From the NCBI RefSeq assembly GCF_009496535.1, contig NZ_WIDL01000019.1, forward strand, positions 21,210 to 85,209: a stretch of DNA of 64,000 bases, in the 5' to 3' direction. Positions 33,105 to 42,138 of this stretch are shown here, in pieces (position 1 is the stretch's first letter; the number at the start of each line of letters is the position of its first letter). The position numbers and the translations under genes are program-made. The notes beneath the pieces are model-generated. The model had not been told where the DNA came from, did not search any database, and worked only from the letters and a program-made list of their open reading frames with translations. This DNA comes from Stenotrophomonas sp. MYb238. Its GTDB lineage: Bacteria > Pseudomonadota > Gammaproteobacteria > Xanthomonadales > Xanthomonadaceae.

Positions 33105-36089
33105 ATGTTGCCAGCCCGCCGCAATCCCAACCGCTGCCTGATCACGCCGCTGTCGCTGGCCGTGGCCAGCGCCCTGATCGCCATCGCCGCGCCCGCGCTC
33201 GCGCAGGATGCCGGCAAGGACAAAGACAAGGACAAGACCACCGAGCTGGCCCGCGTCGAGGTCACCGGTTCCAACATCCGCCGCACCGATGTGGAGACCG
33301 CCTCGCCGGTGCAGGTCATCAGCAAGCAGGACATCCAGAACATGGGCGCCCGCACCCTGCTGCAGGTGCTGGACAACCTGCCGGCCGCGCGCCCGGCGCA
33401 GGTGGATTCCAAATCGCTGTTCACCGGTTCCGACGGCGCCTCGCAGGCCAACCTGCGCGGCCTCGGCCCGCAGGGCACGCTGGTGCTGCTCAACGGCCGC
33501 CGCCTGTCGTACTACGGCGCGCCGTCAGGCTTCCAGACCCAGTTCGTCAACATCGACGCGATTCCCGCCGCCGCCATCGAGCGCATGGAGGTGCTGACCG
33601 ACGGCGCCTCGGCCGTGTACGGCACCGACGCGGTGGCCGGCGTCATCAACGTCATCACCAAGAACAACTACCAGGGCCTGGAAGTCAGCGGCACCTGGGA
33701 CACCGCGCCGCGCTTCGATTCCTTCGGCGAGAAGCAGGCCAGCATCACCGGCGGCTTCGGCGACCTGTCCACCGACCGCTACAACGTCTACGCCAGCGTC
33801 AACCTGTACGAGCGCAACGGCATCCCCGACAGCGAGTGGTACGACAAGAACCCGGCGCAGTTCTACGTCAACAATCCGGACTACATCAAGAACCTGCGCC
33901 TGGACACCGGCAGCGCGCCGGGCGTGTTCAACCCCGGCTACTACTACGCCATCGACCCGGTGACCAACGCGCGCGTGGACGAGGCCGCGCCGGGCTGCCA
34001 GAACGTGCTGCAGGTGGCCACCGGTACCCGCTGCATCTGGCAGACGTGGATGAACCGCCAGATCAACGGCGGCGCCGATTCCCGGCGCGTGACCGCCTAC
34101 GTCAACGGCCATTTCCAGGTGAACGACGCCACCGAGGCGTTCGCCGAGGTGACCTATACCGACATCGACCTGCGCGCCAACGGCGGCACCCCGCGCGCCT
34201 ACGGCACCACCACCGGCAACCCGCAGAGCTGGTTCTCGCGCAATACCGGCAACACCGTCAACCAGTTCCTGACCCCGTGGCTCGGTCCGAACAACGAGTA
34301 CAACCACGCCAGCCCTGAGATGAAGGCGCTGATGGGCGGCGTGGTCGGCCTGAGCTACCTGCTGCAGGACGTGGGCGGCAACCACTTCGGCCAGCGCAAC
34401 ACCGACAAGAGCTATCGCGCGTTGGCCGGCCTGCGCGGCAGCCTCGGCGACAGCGACTGGAGCTGGGAAACCGCCTTCGCCACCGCCGGCGCCCACTCGG
34501 TCACCTACCAGACCACCAACGTCAACCTGAAGGGCTTCGAGAAGGCCTTCGGCCCGTACACGATCGACCCGGGCACCGGGCGGGTGATCATCTCCGACCA
34601 TCCGGCGTACAAGTTCGGCGAGCTCAGCGAGGCCAACGCCGCGCTGATCCGCGAGGCGTTCCCGACCTTCGACATCCAGTCGTGGACGCGCCTGCACACC
34701 TTGGACGGCAAGGTCGAAGGCCCGCTGTTCAAGCTGCCGGCCGGCGAGGTGCGCGCCGCGTTCGGCTTCAACGCCACCCGCGAGACCTTCTATACGCCGG
34801 GCAACCAGGACGCCGCCGACGGCCTGATCACCCAGCAGGGCGGCTCCTGGTTCGACGGCAAGCGCAACACCTACGCGCTGTTCTCCGAAGCCGTGGCCCC
34901 GCTCACCGACAAGCTGGAACTGGACGCCGCGCTGCGCCTGGACAAGTACCCGGACTTCAGCGCCAACCTCGCGCCGAAGGTCGGCCTGAAGTACCAGGCG
35001 CTGCCGCAGTTGCTGCTGCGCGGCACCTATTCGGAAGGCTTCCGTGCGCCGAGCCTGGCCGAGTCGGGCACCGGCGGCGTGTACGCGCAGATCGGCGGCT
35101 ACCGCGACGAGACCCGCTGCGCCGAGACCAACGCGATCGCCGGCCTGCTGCGCCAGTCCAGCCGTACGGTCGACAAGGACCTGGGCAACAGCCTGTGGAA
35201 CAGCGACTGCAGCCGCAACGTGGCGCGCATGACCCAGCCCAACCCGGACCTGAAGCCGGAGAAGGCCAAGATCGCGACGCTGGGCTTCGTGCTCGAGCCG
35301 ACCGACTGGCTGTCGGTGTCGGCCGACTACTGGTTCGTGTACCGCCGCAACGAGATCGTCGCGCCGGACTACAGCAAGCCGGAAGAGATCAGCGCGATGA
35401 CGCGTTTCCCGATCACCGAGACCGACCTGGCCAACCTGGCCGCGCTGGCCCGCATGTGCGCCGACCCGGCCAGCGGCGTGGCCTGCCCGTCCACCCTGCC
35501 GGGCTACAGCACCGGCAACGTGGCCAGCGTCATCGGCCAGTACAAGAACCGCGGCCGCACCCTGATCGACGGCCTGGACGTGGACGCCCGCGGCCGCTTC
35601 GACCTGGGCGAGTGGGGCCGGCTGAACATCGGCGTGGCCGCGACCATCGCCAACCGCAACATGTACAACTCCGACGACGCCGACGGCTGGTACTACGGCA
35701 ATGTCGTCGGCTACTACAACAACCCGCGCCTGCGCGCCACGTTCAACACCAACTGGACCTACGGCAACTGGGACACCGGCTTCTACGTCAACTACGTCGG
35801 CGGCACCAAGTGGGCGTACGACCGGGTCGATGGCGAGGACAACAACGCCGAGACGTGCACCGGCAGCTATGTCGATGCGTCGCCCAGCCAGTGCGAGGGC
35901 GCGCCTTCGTGGTGGACGGCCAACCTGAGCGTGAACTGGCGGCCGATCGAGAAGCTGAGCGTGGGCGTGACGGTGAAGAACCTGTTCAACCGCCTGCCGT
36001 TCTACGACCCGAACGACTGGATGAACTTCCCCGGCTACACCAACAACTTCGGCCGCATCTACAGCGTGACGGCCACCTACCGGTTCTGA
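33105..36089 (+). CDS. TonB-dependent receptor, probable glycan importer
   Basis: The 994-residue outer-membrane receptor starts at the ATG behind AGGAGAG and has a signal peptide (ending ALAQ). A short charged linker (DKDKDK) leads to the plug (VEVTGSNIRR; VISKQDIQNMGARTLLQVL; LVLLNGRRLS; TDGASAVYGTDAVAGVINVIT) and a 22-strand-type barrel ending VTATYRF. Unlike the receptor at 587-3349 it has no STN domain, so it is a transporter without a sigma-signalling role. Its place between two glycosidases suggests uptake of GalNAc-containing oligosaccharides, a pattern common in Xanthomonadaceae carbohydrate loci. The ligand is inferred. Confidence 0.9.
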   Translation: MLPARRNPNRCLITPLSLAVASALIAIAAPALAQDAGKDKDKDKTTELARVEVTGSNIRRTDVETASPVQVISKQDIQNMGARTLLQVLDNLPAARPAQVDSKSLFTGSDGASQANLRGLGPQGTLVLLNGRRLSYYGAPSGFQTQFVNIDAIPAAAIERMEVLTDGASAVYGTDAVAGVINVITKNNYQGLEVSGTWDTAPRFDSFGEKQASITGGFGDLSTDRYNVYASVNLYERNGIPDSEWYDKNPAQFYVNNPDYIKNLRLDTGSAPGVFNPGYYYAIDPVTNARVDEAAPGCQNVLQVATGTRCIWQTWMNRQINGGADSRRVTAYVNGHFQVNDATEAFAEVTYTDIDLRANGGTPRAYGTTTGNPQSWFSRNTGNTVNQFLTPWLGPNNEYNHASPEMKALMGGVVGLSYLLQDVGGNHFGQRNTDKSYRALAGLRGSLGDSDWSWETAFATAGAHSVTYQTTNVNLKGFEKAFGPYTIDPGTGRVIISDHPAYKFGELSEANAALIREAFPTFDIQSWTRLHTLDGKVEGPLFKLPAGEVRAAFGFNATRETFYTPGNQDAADGLITQQGGSWFDGKRNTYALFSEAVAPLTDKLELDAALRLDKYPDFSANLAPKVGLKYQALPQLLLRGTYSEGFRAPSLAESGTGGVYAQIGGYRDETRCAETNAIAGLLRQSSRTVDKDLGNSLWNSDCSRNVARMTQPNPDLKPEKAKIATLGFVLEPTDWLSVSADYWFVYRRNEIVAPDYSKPEEISAMTRFPITETDLANLAALARMCADPASGVACPSTLPGYSTGNVASVIGQYKNRGRTLIDGLDVDARGRFDLGEWGRLNIGVAATIANRNMYNSDDADGWYYGNVVGYYNNPRLRATFNTNWTYGNWDTGFYVNYVGGTKWAYDRVDGEDNNAETCTGSYVDASPSQCEGAPSWWTANLSVNWRPIEKLSVGVTVKNLFNRLPFYDPNDWMNFPGYTNNFGRIYSVTATYRF

Positions 36090-36102
36090 TGCAGGACCGT
36101 TG

Positions 36103-36139
36103 CGTCCTCCCCTGCGTGCATGGCATGAAGGGGAGGACG
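36103..36139 (+). other. Intergenic hairpin between receptor and GH109 genes
   Basis: CGTCCTCCCCT and AGGGGAGGACG form a perfect 11-bp stem with a 15-base loop, 13 bases after the receptor stop. No T-run follows, so read-through into GH109 is likely. Confidence 0.55.
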
Positions 36140-36207
36140 CCGCTTCGCCCGCGCGGCACGCCATGCAGGCCGCGACGGGCGCGATTCCAAGTGAAAGAGG
36201 ACATGCA

Positions 36208-37563
36208 ATGAAACGCAGGGAATTCATCCTGGCCGGCGCGGCGCTGGCCGCCACCAGCCTGTTGCCGGATACCCCGGCCTGGGCGCGCGGCCGCAAGGTG
36301 CGGCTGGGCATGATCGGTACCGGCATGCGCGGCCAGGTGCTGCTCAAGGAGCTGCTGCGCCGCGACGACGTGGACGTGGTGGCGCTGTGCGACATCGAGC
36401 CGATCATGCTCGGCCGCGCCACCGCCATGGTCGCCAAGGCCGGCAAGCCGGCGCCGAGGACCTACGGCGCCGACGGCGACGCCAACGCCTGGAAGCGCCT
36501 GCTCGAACAGCGCGGCCTGGACGGGGTGGTCATCGCCACGCCGTGGGAACTGCACGCGCCGATGGCGATCGCCGCGATGCAGGCCAAGGTCGCGGTCGGC
36601 TGCGAAGTGGTGGCCGGCATCACCCTGCAGGACCACTGGGACGTGCTCAACACCCAACTGCAGACCGGCACGCCGTACATGCTGCTGGAGAACGTGTGCT
36701 ACCGCCGCGACGTGATGGCGGCGCTGCAGATGGTGCGCGAGGGCCTGTTCGGCGAACTGGTGCACCTGCAGGGCGGCTACCAGCACGACCTGCGCGCGGT
36801 GAAGTTCAACGACGGCGATCCGGACCATCCCTACGGCAGCGGCGTCGAGTTCGGGCCCAGGGGCTGGTCCGAGGCGCGCTGGCGCACCGAGCATTCGGTC
36901 AGGCGCAACGGCGAGTTGTACCCGAGCCACGGCATCGGCCCGTGCGCGATGTACACCGGCATCAACCGCGGCAACCGCTTCACCCACATCAACGCCTTCG
37001 CCAGCAAGGCGCGCGGGCTGCACGACTACACCGTGGCCAAGAGCGGCGGCACCACGCATCCGAGCACGAAGGTGCAGTTCAAGCTCGGCGACATCGTCAC
37101 CACCACGCTGGCCTGCGCCAACGGCGAGACCATCCTGCTGCAGCACGACACCTCGCTGCCGCGCCCGTACTCGCTGGGTTTCCGCGTGCAGGGCACCAAG
37201 GGCCTGTGGATGGACCTCAACCACGGCATCCACATCGAGGGCCGCAGCCCGCCGCACGAGTGGGAGGACTTCAAGACCTACCAGGACCGGTACGAACATC
37301 CGCTGTGGAAGCAGCACGCCGACACCGCCGCCGGCGCCGGCCACGGCGGCATGGACTGGTTCGTGATCCACGCCTTCGTCGAGGCGCTGAAGGCGCGCGC
37401 GCCTATGCCGATCGACATCTTCGACGCGGTGACCTGGAGCGCGATCACGCCGCTGTCCGAACAGTCCATCGCCAACGGCTTCCAGACCCTGGCGTTCCCC
37501 GACTTCACCGGCGGCCTGTGGCAGCAGCGCAAGCCGATCTTCGCCTTCGACGGCAGCTACTGA
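36208..37563 (+). CDS. GH109 NAD-dependent alpha-N-acetylgalactosaminidase
   Basis: The 451-residue product begins with a twin-arginine signal (MKRREFILAGAALAA, cleavage near AWA), consistent with export folded with its cofactor. The Rossmann domain has GMIGTGMRGQVLL and the second-strand acid in VVALCDIEP. The Gfo/Idh/MocA body includes VAVGCEVVAGITLQDHW, LLENVCYRRDVMA, HGIGPCAMYTGINRG and HDTSLPRPYSLGFRVQG. The best match I know is GH109, whose NAD-dependent elimination mechanism removes terminal alpha-GalNAc. It is the last gene of the rightward operon, with AAAGAGGA before the ATG. Plain oxidoreductase activity is the alternative. Confidence 0.85.
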   Translation: MKRREFILAGAALAATSLLPDTPAWARGRKVRLGMIGTGMRGQVLLKELLRRDDVDVVALCDIEPIMLGRATAMVAKAGKPAPRTYGADGDANAWKRLLEQRGLDGVVIATPWELHAPMAIAAMQAKVAVGCEVVAGITLQDHWDVLNTQLQTGTPYMLLENVCYRRDVMAALQMVREGLFGELVHLQGGYQHDLRAVKFNDGDPDHPYGSGVEFGPRGWSEARWRTEHSVRRNGELYPSHGIGPCAMYTGINRGNRFTHINAFASKARGLHDYTVAKSGGTTHPSTKVQFKLGDIVTTTLACANGETILLQHDTSLPRPYSLGFRVQGTKGLWMDLNHGIHIEGRSPPHEWEDFKTYQDRYEHPLWKQHADTAAGAGHGGMDWFVIHAFVEALKARAPMPIDIFDAVTWSAITPLSEQSIANGFQTLAFPDFTGGLWQQRKPIFAFDGSY

Positions 37564-37580
37564 AGCACCTCTCGCCACCC

Positions 37581-38114
37581 CGTAGGAGCGGCTTCAGCCG
37601 CGACAGGGCCTTTCTCGACAAAGGCCCCGTTCGCGGCTGAAGCCGCTCCTACGGCGGGTGGGGCAAGTCTTCAGGCCTCAGCGCCCGCGTCGGCCACAGG
37701 CGATGACGGGCACGCCGGCACTGCCGCCATATTCCCGTAGGAGCGGCTTCAGCCGCGACAGGTTTTCCCGACGAAGGCTCCGTTCGCGGCTGAAGCCGCT
37801 CCTACGGTGGGTGGGGCAAGTCTTCAGGCCTCGGCGCCCGCGTCGGCCACCGGCGATGACGAACACGCCGGCACTTCCGCCACATTCCCGTAGGAGCGGC
37901 TTCAGTCGCGACCAGGCTTTCCCGACGAAGGCCCCGTTCGCGGCTGAAGCCGCTCCTACGGTGGGTGAGGCAAGTCTTCAGGCCTCAGCGCCCGCGTCGG
38001 CCACCGGCGATGACGGACATGCCGGCACTTCCGCCACATTCCCGTAGGAGCGACTTCAGTCGCGACCAGGCTTTCCCGACGAAGGCCCCGTTCGCGGCTG
38101 AAGCCGCTCCTACG
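37581..38114. repeat. Four tandem REP doublets, 153-155 bp period
   Basis: Each unit has an outward arm CGTAGGAGCGGCTTCAGCCG (starts 37581, 37736, 37889, 38043) and an inverted arm CGGCTGAAGCCGCTCCTACG (ending 37653, 37806, 37960, 38114), about 27 bases apart. Units are separated by ~70-base spacers. The spacers closely match the last ~65 bases of the adjacent MATE gene (GGCCTC-GCG-CCGCGTCGGCCACCGGCGATG). The third and fourth left arms carry the compensated change CTTCAGTCG. The array follows the GH109 stop and may also end that transcript. Confidence 0.92.
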
Positions 38115-38132
38115 GTGGGTGAGGCCATCTTT

Positions 38133-39596
38133 TCAGGCCTCGGCGTCCGCGTCGGCCACCGGCGATGGCGGGCACGCCGGCACTTCGGCCGGCGTCGCCA
38201 GTTCCGCGGCATGCGGCGGGGCGGCCATCATCGTCGCCTTGCGCCAGCCGCCCCAGCGGTAATAGGCCAGCGACAGCAGCATCGACACCAGCGAACTGAC
38301 CGGGAAGCTCCACCAGATCGCGTCGGCACCCCAGTACGGTTGCAGCAGTTCGGCGAAGGGCACGCGCACGCCCCACAGCGAGGCGGCCAGGATCAGCAGC
38401 GGCGCGATCACCGCGCCGGTGGAGCGCACCACGCCGGAGATCACGAAGCTCACGCCGAAGAACAGGAACGACCACACCGCGATGTGGTTCAGGTGCCGCG
38501 CCACCGCCAGCGCCTGGCTGCCGTCGGGCAGGAACAGCGCCAGCGAATGCCGGTCCAGCAGGATCAGCGGCAGGATCAGCACGCCGGTGAGCAGGAAGTT
38601 GAACAGCACGCCCTTGCGCGCGGTGCCGCGCACCCGGTCCCAGCGGCGCGCACCCACGTTCTGCGCGGCCATCGACGAACACGCCGCGCCGATCGCCATG
38701 GCCGGCATCTGCACGTAGGTCCACAGCTGCAGCGAGGCGCCGTAAGCCGCGGCGGTGTCGGTGCCGTAGTCGTTGACCATGGTCATCAGCATGATCATCG
38801 ACAGCGAGATCAGCACCATCTGCAGCCCCATCGGCACGCCCTTGACCACCAGCGCGCGGAGGATGGCCAGGTCGATGCGGAACAGCGCCATGTCCTTGCG
38901 GCCCAGCCACAGCACGTGGCCGCGGTGGCGCATGTAGGCCAGCAGGCCGAGCAGCGACAGCGACTGCGCCAGCAGCGTGGCCCACGCCGCGCCGGCGATG
39001 CCCAGCTGCGGGAACGGGCCTATGCCGAAGATCAGCAGCGGGTTGAGCACGATGTCCAGCGCCACCGACAGCAGCAGGAAGCGGAACGGCGTGCGCGAAT
39101 CGCCGGCGCCGCGCAGCGCCGCGCTGAGGAAGGCGAAGGCGTACAGCGTCGGCGTGGCCAGGAAGATGATGCGCAGGTAGGCCTCGGCCAGCGGCAGCGA
39201 GACCGCCGGCGTGCCCATCGCCGCCAGCAGCGGATGCGCCATGAACCAGCCGGCGATGGCGATCAGCACCGAGATGCCGATGAAGAACGTGGCGCTGGTG
39301 CCCATCACCCGCCGCGCCTGGGGCACGTCGCGCGCGCCCATCGCCTGGCCGATCAGGATGGTGGCGGCCATGCCGATGCCGAACACCGAACCGATCAGGA
39401 AGAACATGATGTTGTTGGCGTTGGCCGTGGCGGTCAGCGCCGCCTCGCCCAGGAACTTGCCGACCCAGATCGCGTTGACCGAGCCGTTGAGCGACTGGGC
39501 GATGTTGCCGGCCAGGATGGGCAGGGCGAACAGCAGCAGGTTGCGCCCGATCGGGCCTTCGGTCAGCGAACGGGTCGGGGGGGCGGCGGCGGTCAT
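38133..39596 (-). CDS. MATE-family multidrug/cation antiporter
   Basis: The 487-residue inner-membrane protein has 12 hydrophobic segments in two similar halves. MATE features include LLLFALPILAGNIAQSLNGSVNAIWVGKFLGEAALTA near the start, GQAMGARDVPQARRV, ALRGAGDSRTPF and GAACSSMAAQNVGARRWDR. It exports organic cations or drugs by Na+ or H+ antiport. I chose the ATG at 39596 (MTAAAPP). The C-terminal tail (AEVPACPPSPVADADAEA) is encoded by sequence shared with the REP-array spacers, so the repeat expansion involved this gene's 3' end. Confidence 0.92.
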   Translation of the reverse strand: MTAAAPPTRSLTEGPIGRNLLLFALPILAGNIAQSLNGSVNAIWVGKFLGEAALTATANANNIMFFLIGSVFGIGMAATILIGQAMGARDVPQARRVMGTSATFFIGISVLIAIAGWFMAHPLLAAMGTPAVSLPLAEAYLRIIFLATPTLYAFAFLSAALRGAGDSRTPFRFLLLSVALDIVLNPLLIFGIGPFPQLGIAGAAWATLLAQSLSLLGLLAYMRHRGHVLWLGRKDMALFRIDLAILRALVVKGVPMGLQMVLISLSMIMLMTMVNDYGTDTAAAYGASLQLWTYVQMPAMAIGAACSSMAAQNVGARRWDRVRGTARKGVLFNFLLTGVLILPLILLDRHSLALFLPDGSQALAVARHLNHIAVWSFLFFGVSFVISGVVRSTGAVIAPLLILAASLWGVRVPFAELLQPYWGADAIWWSFPVSSLVSMLLSLAYYRWGGWRKATMMAAPPHAAELATPAEVPACPPSPVADADAEA

Positions 39597-39698
39597 GGGC
39601 GCGGGTCGATGGCTGAATGCGGACAGTAGCATCGCCGCTGTGACGAGGGTTGCAGGTGCCGCTACGATGACCTGCATGCATCCAAGGGAGAAGCGGCA

Positions 39699-39951
39699 AT
39701 GCTGAAACCGCTGTGTGGCGCGCTGGTGGTGCTGGGCCTGTCGGCCTGCGCCAGCTCCGAGCGGCTGATGGACGCCGGCGTGCGCCCGGCCGACCGCGCC
39801 GATTGCCTGGTCGGCGGCGAGCGCGCCGACGCGCGCCACGAGGGCGGCGTACCTTCGGCGCGCAGCCGCCGCTGCAATCCCGACGACAGCCTGAACTGGA
39901 CCATCGGCCAGCCGCGCAAGGATGCGATGGACGTGGATTTCAGGAAAAAGC

Positions 39952-39959
<8 letters not shown>
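39699..39959 (+). CDS. Small lipoprotein, hypothetical
   Basis: The 86-residue product starts behind AAGGGAGAAG and has a lipobox (LVVLGLSAC). The mature part has two further cysteines (DCLVGGERAD; RRCNPDDS). No known family recognised. It ends by overlapping hslR by eight bases, so the two are probably one transcript. Confidence 0.75.
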
Positions 39960-40362
<403 letters not shown>

Positions 40363-40442
40363 CCGCGCGCCGCCTTGCGCGCCGTCGCCGGCGGTGTGCC
40401 GCCTTGGCCGTGGCAACGGTCGCGAAATCAGCCGCGGCGCAG

Positions 40443-40470
40443 GCGTTCATGGTGCGGCGTTCATGGTGCG
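40443..40470. repeat. 14-bp tandem duplication at the end of clcF
   Basis: GCGTTCATGGTGCG occurs twice in direct tandem. The second copy contains the TGA stop of clcF (40463-40461) on the minus strand, and the first repeats it 14 bases downstream. Confidence 0.8.
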
Positions 40471-41801
40471 GCGTCCTCGCCGGAAGGCCCGGCCTTGTCG
40501 GCGGGATCGTCCTTCCGCCGGCGGTACTGCGCCAGCTCGGCGATGCGCAGGCCTTCGGGCACGGCGTCGCGGTGCCGGCGGTGCTTGCCTTGCCCCATGC
40601 GCTGGGCGTGGTAGATGCCGGTATGGCCCGAGCACAGGTAGGCGGTGATGCAGCCGATGGCGGCGAGCGGGCCGATCTCGGCGCCGAACAGCTCCATCGC
40701 CATCACGGTGGTGGCGATGGGCGTGTTGGCCGCGCCGGCGAACACCGCCACGAAGCCGATGCCGGCCAGCAGCGGGAACGGCAGGTGCAGCAGCGGCGCC
40801 AGTGCGTTGCCCAGGGTCGCGCCGATGTAGAACAACGGCGTGACTTCGCCGCCCTTGAAGCCGGTTCCCAGCGACACCACGGTGAAGCCGAACTTGCCGA
40901 GGAAATCCCACGGCGCCACCGGTTGCCGGAAGGACTGCTCGATGCCGAGGATGCCCAGGCCGAGGTACTGCCAGGCGTCCAGCGCCCATGCCGCGACCGC
41001 CACCACCAGGCCGCCCACGGCCGGGCGCAGCGGCGCGTAGCCGATCGCGCGCCGGACCAGCGCGCCGAGCCGGTGGGTGGCGGTGGCGAACAGCATGCCG
41101 GCCAGGCCGAACACAATCCCGGCCGCGACCACCGCGCTCACGCTGCCCAGGCCGACCGGGACGACCGCGCCCATCGCGTAGTGCGTGTGGTGCGCGCCCC
41201 AGGCCAGGCACACCCGGTCGGCGAGGATGCCGGCCACCGCGCACGGGAACAGCGCGTCGTAGCGCATGCGGCCGATGGCCAGCACTTCCAGCCCGAACAC
41301 CGCGCCGGCCAGCGGCGTGCCGAACACGGAAGCGAAGCCGGCGCTCATGCCGGCCATCAGCAGGATGCGGCGGTCCTCGCGCCGGATGCGCAATACCCGG
41401 GTGAGCTGGTCGGCCAGTGCGCCGCCCATCTGCACCGCCGTGCCCTCGCGCCCGACCGAGGCGCCGAACAGGTGCGAGACCACGGTGGCGCCCAGCACCA
41501 GCGGCGCCATGCGCAGCGGCACGACCTTGTTGGGGTCATGGATCTGGTCGATGATCAGGTTGTTGCCGCCATCGACCGCCTTGCCGAGTCGCAGATAGAT
41601 CCAGCCGACGCCGAAGCCGGCCAGCGGCAGCAGCCAGACGATCCAGCGATGGCTTTCGCGCCAGCCGGTGGCGTGGTCGAGGGCGACTAGGAAGAAGGCC
41701 GAGGCGCTGCCGGCCATCAAGGCCACGGTGCTGGCGATGAGCAACCATTTGCCGATATACGGCAGCAGTTCCAGGTGTTCGGATCGGGGGAAAGGGCGCA
41801 T
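40461..41801 (-). CDS. clcF: CLC-type fluoride/proton antiporter
   Basis: The 446-residue membrane protein has the CLC fold with the glutamate motif GREGTAVQMGG, KGGEVTPLFYIGATLGN and AGAANTPIATTVMAMELFG. In place of the chloride-channel GSGIP sequence it has GGNNLIID, the Asn-type variant I associate with CLC-F fluoride exporters. This fits the fluoride riboswitch directly upstream. The start at 41801 (MRPFPRSEH) is used because an upstream in-frame ATG would place the riboswitch inside the coding region. Function: removal of cytoplasmic fluoride in exchange for protons. Confidence 0.88.
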   Translation of the reverse strand: MRPFPRSEHLELLPYIGKWLLIASTVALMAGSASAFFLVALDHATGWRESHRWIVWLLPLAGFGVGWIYLRLGKAVDGGNNLIIDQIHDPNKVVPLRMAPLVLGATVVSHLFGASVGREGTAVQMGGALADQLTRVLRIRREDRRILLMAGMSAGFASVFGTPLAGAVFGLEVLAIGRMRYDALFPCAVAGILADRVCLAWGAHHTHYAMGAVVPVGLGSVSAVVAAGIVFGLAGMLFATATHRLGALVRRAIGYAPLRPAVGGLVVAVAAWALDAWQYLGLGILGIEQSFRQPVAPWDFLGKFGFTVVSLGTGFKGGEVTPLFYIGATLGNALAPLLHLPFPLLAGIGFVAVFAGAANTPIATTVMAMELFGAEIGPLAAIGCITAYLCSGHTGIYHAQRMGQGKHRRHRDAVPEGLRIAELAQYRRRKDDPADKAGPSGEDAAP

Positions 41802-41855
41802 GGGGCGGGTCCGCTCGATGGAATCGGGCCGACCAGCGACGGGGCGCGGACGCGA

Positions 41856-41894
41856 ACGCCTGCAGCCCGGCGTTGGCCGGGTGTCTGCAGGCGT
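41856..41894 (-). promoter_or_regulatory. Expression-platform helix of the fluoride riboswitch
   Basis: On the minus strand ACGCCTGCAG, the 3' strand of the aptamer pseudoknot, can pair over 10 bases with CTGCAGGCGT downstream, enclosing the stem CCCGGC-CAAC-GCCGGG. Formation would break the fluoride-bound fold, giving mutually exclusive states. Confidence 0.65.
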
Positions 41895-41946
41895 CATCAG
41901 CAGCAGGGGATCGCTGCGGTTGAAGGAGGAACGCCATCTCCTGGAG
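41885..41946 (-). ncRNA. Fluoride riboswitch aptamer (crcB motif)
   Basis: Read 5'-3' on the minus strand the segment contains GGAGATGGCGTTCCTCC, then AACCGC, then GCTGATGACGCCTGC. These match the crcB consensus order GG-GAUGG-GUUC-CC, AAC-GC and UGAUGAC-CCU-C. The pseudoknot GGCGU:ACGCC replaces GGUGU:ACACC of other examples, a compensated change. It lies between a good promoter and the fluoride-type CLC gene, which it should switch on when fluoride is bound. Confidence 0.92.
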
Positions 41947-41951
41947 CGGCG

Positions 41952-41981
41952 ATTATGGCAAGGCCGCACGCGGCCCGTCCA
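41952..41981 (-). promoter_or_regulatory. Promoter of the fluoride riboswitch-clcF transcript
   Basis: On the minus strand TGGACG (41981-41976), 18 bases, then CATAAT (41957-41952). Transcription would begin almost exactly at the 5' end of the aptamer. Confidence 0.7.
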
Positions 41982-42138
41982 CGCGCGTTGCCGGAAAGGC
42001 CGCCCTCCGTCTTACTCCAAAATCACCCTCGCATTCGCATCGGCGAAAGGGCGGAGCAGTGCGCCGCCCGGAGGCATCCGCAGTGCTTTGTGGCAGGCCG
42101 CGGTCCCGGGGTGCGGGCACCGCGACCTGCGCGGCCGA

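Noticed and set aside
33105-36089. Second sigma-signalling receptor
   Set aside because: No STN domain lies between signal peptide and plug, and no fecI/fecR genes are adjacent.
37581-38114. CRISPR-like periodic repeat
   Set aside because: Repeat units are palindromic REP doublets with homologous, not unique, spacers of about 70 bases, and no cas genes are present.
40461-41969. Longer clcF start at 41969
   Set aside because: The extra 56 codons coincide with the fluoride riboswitch and overlap its promoter; the conserved protein begins near 41801.
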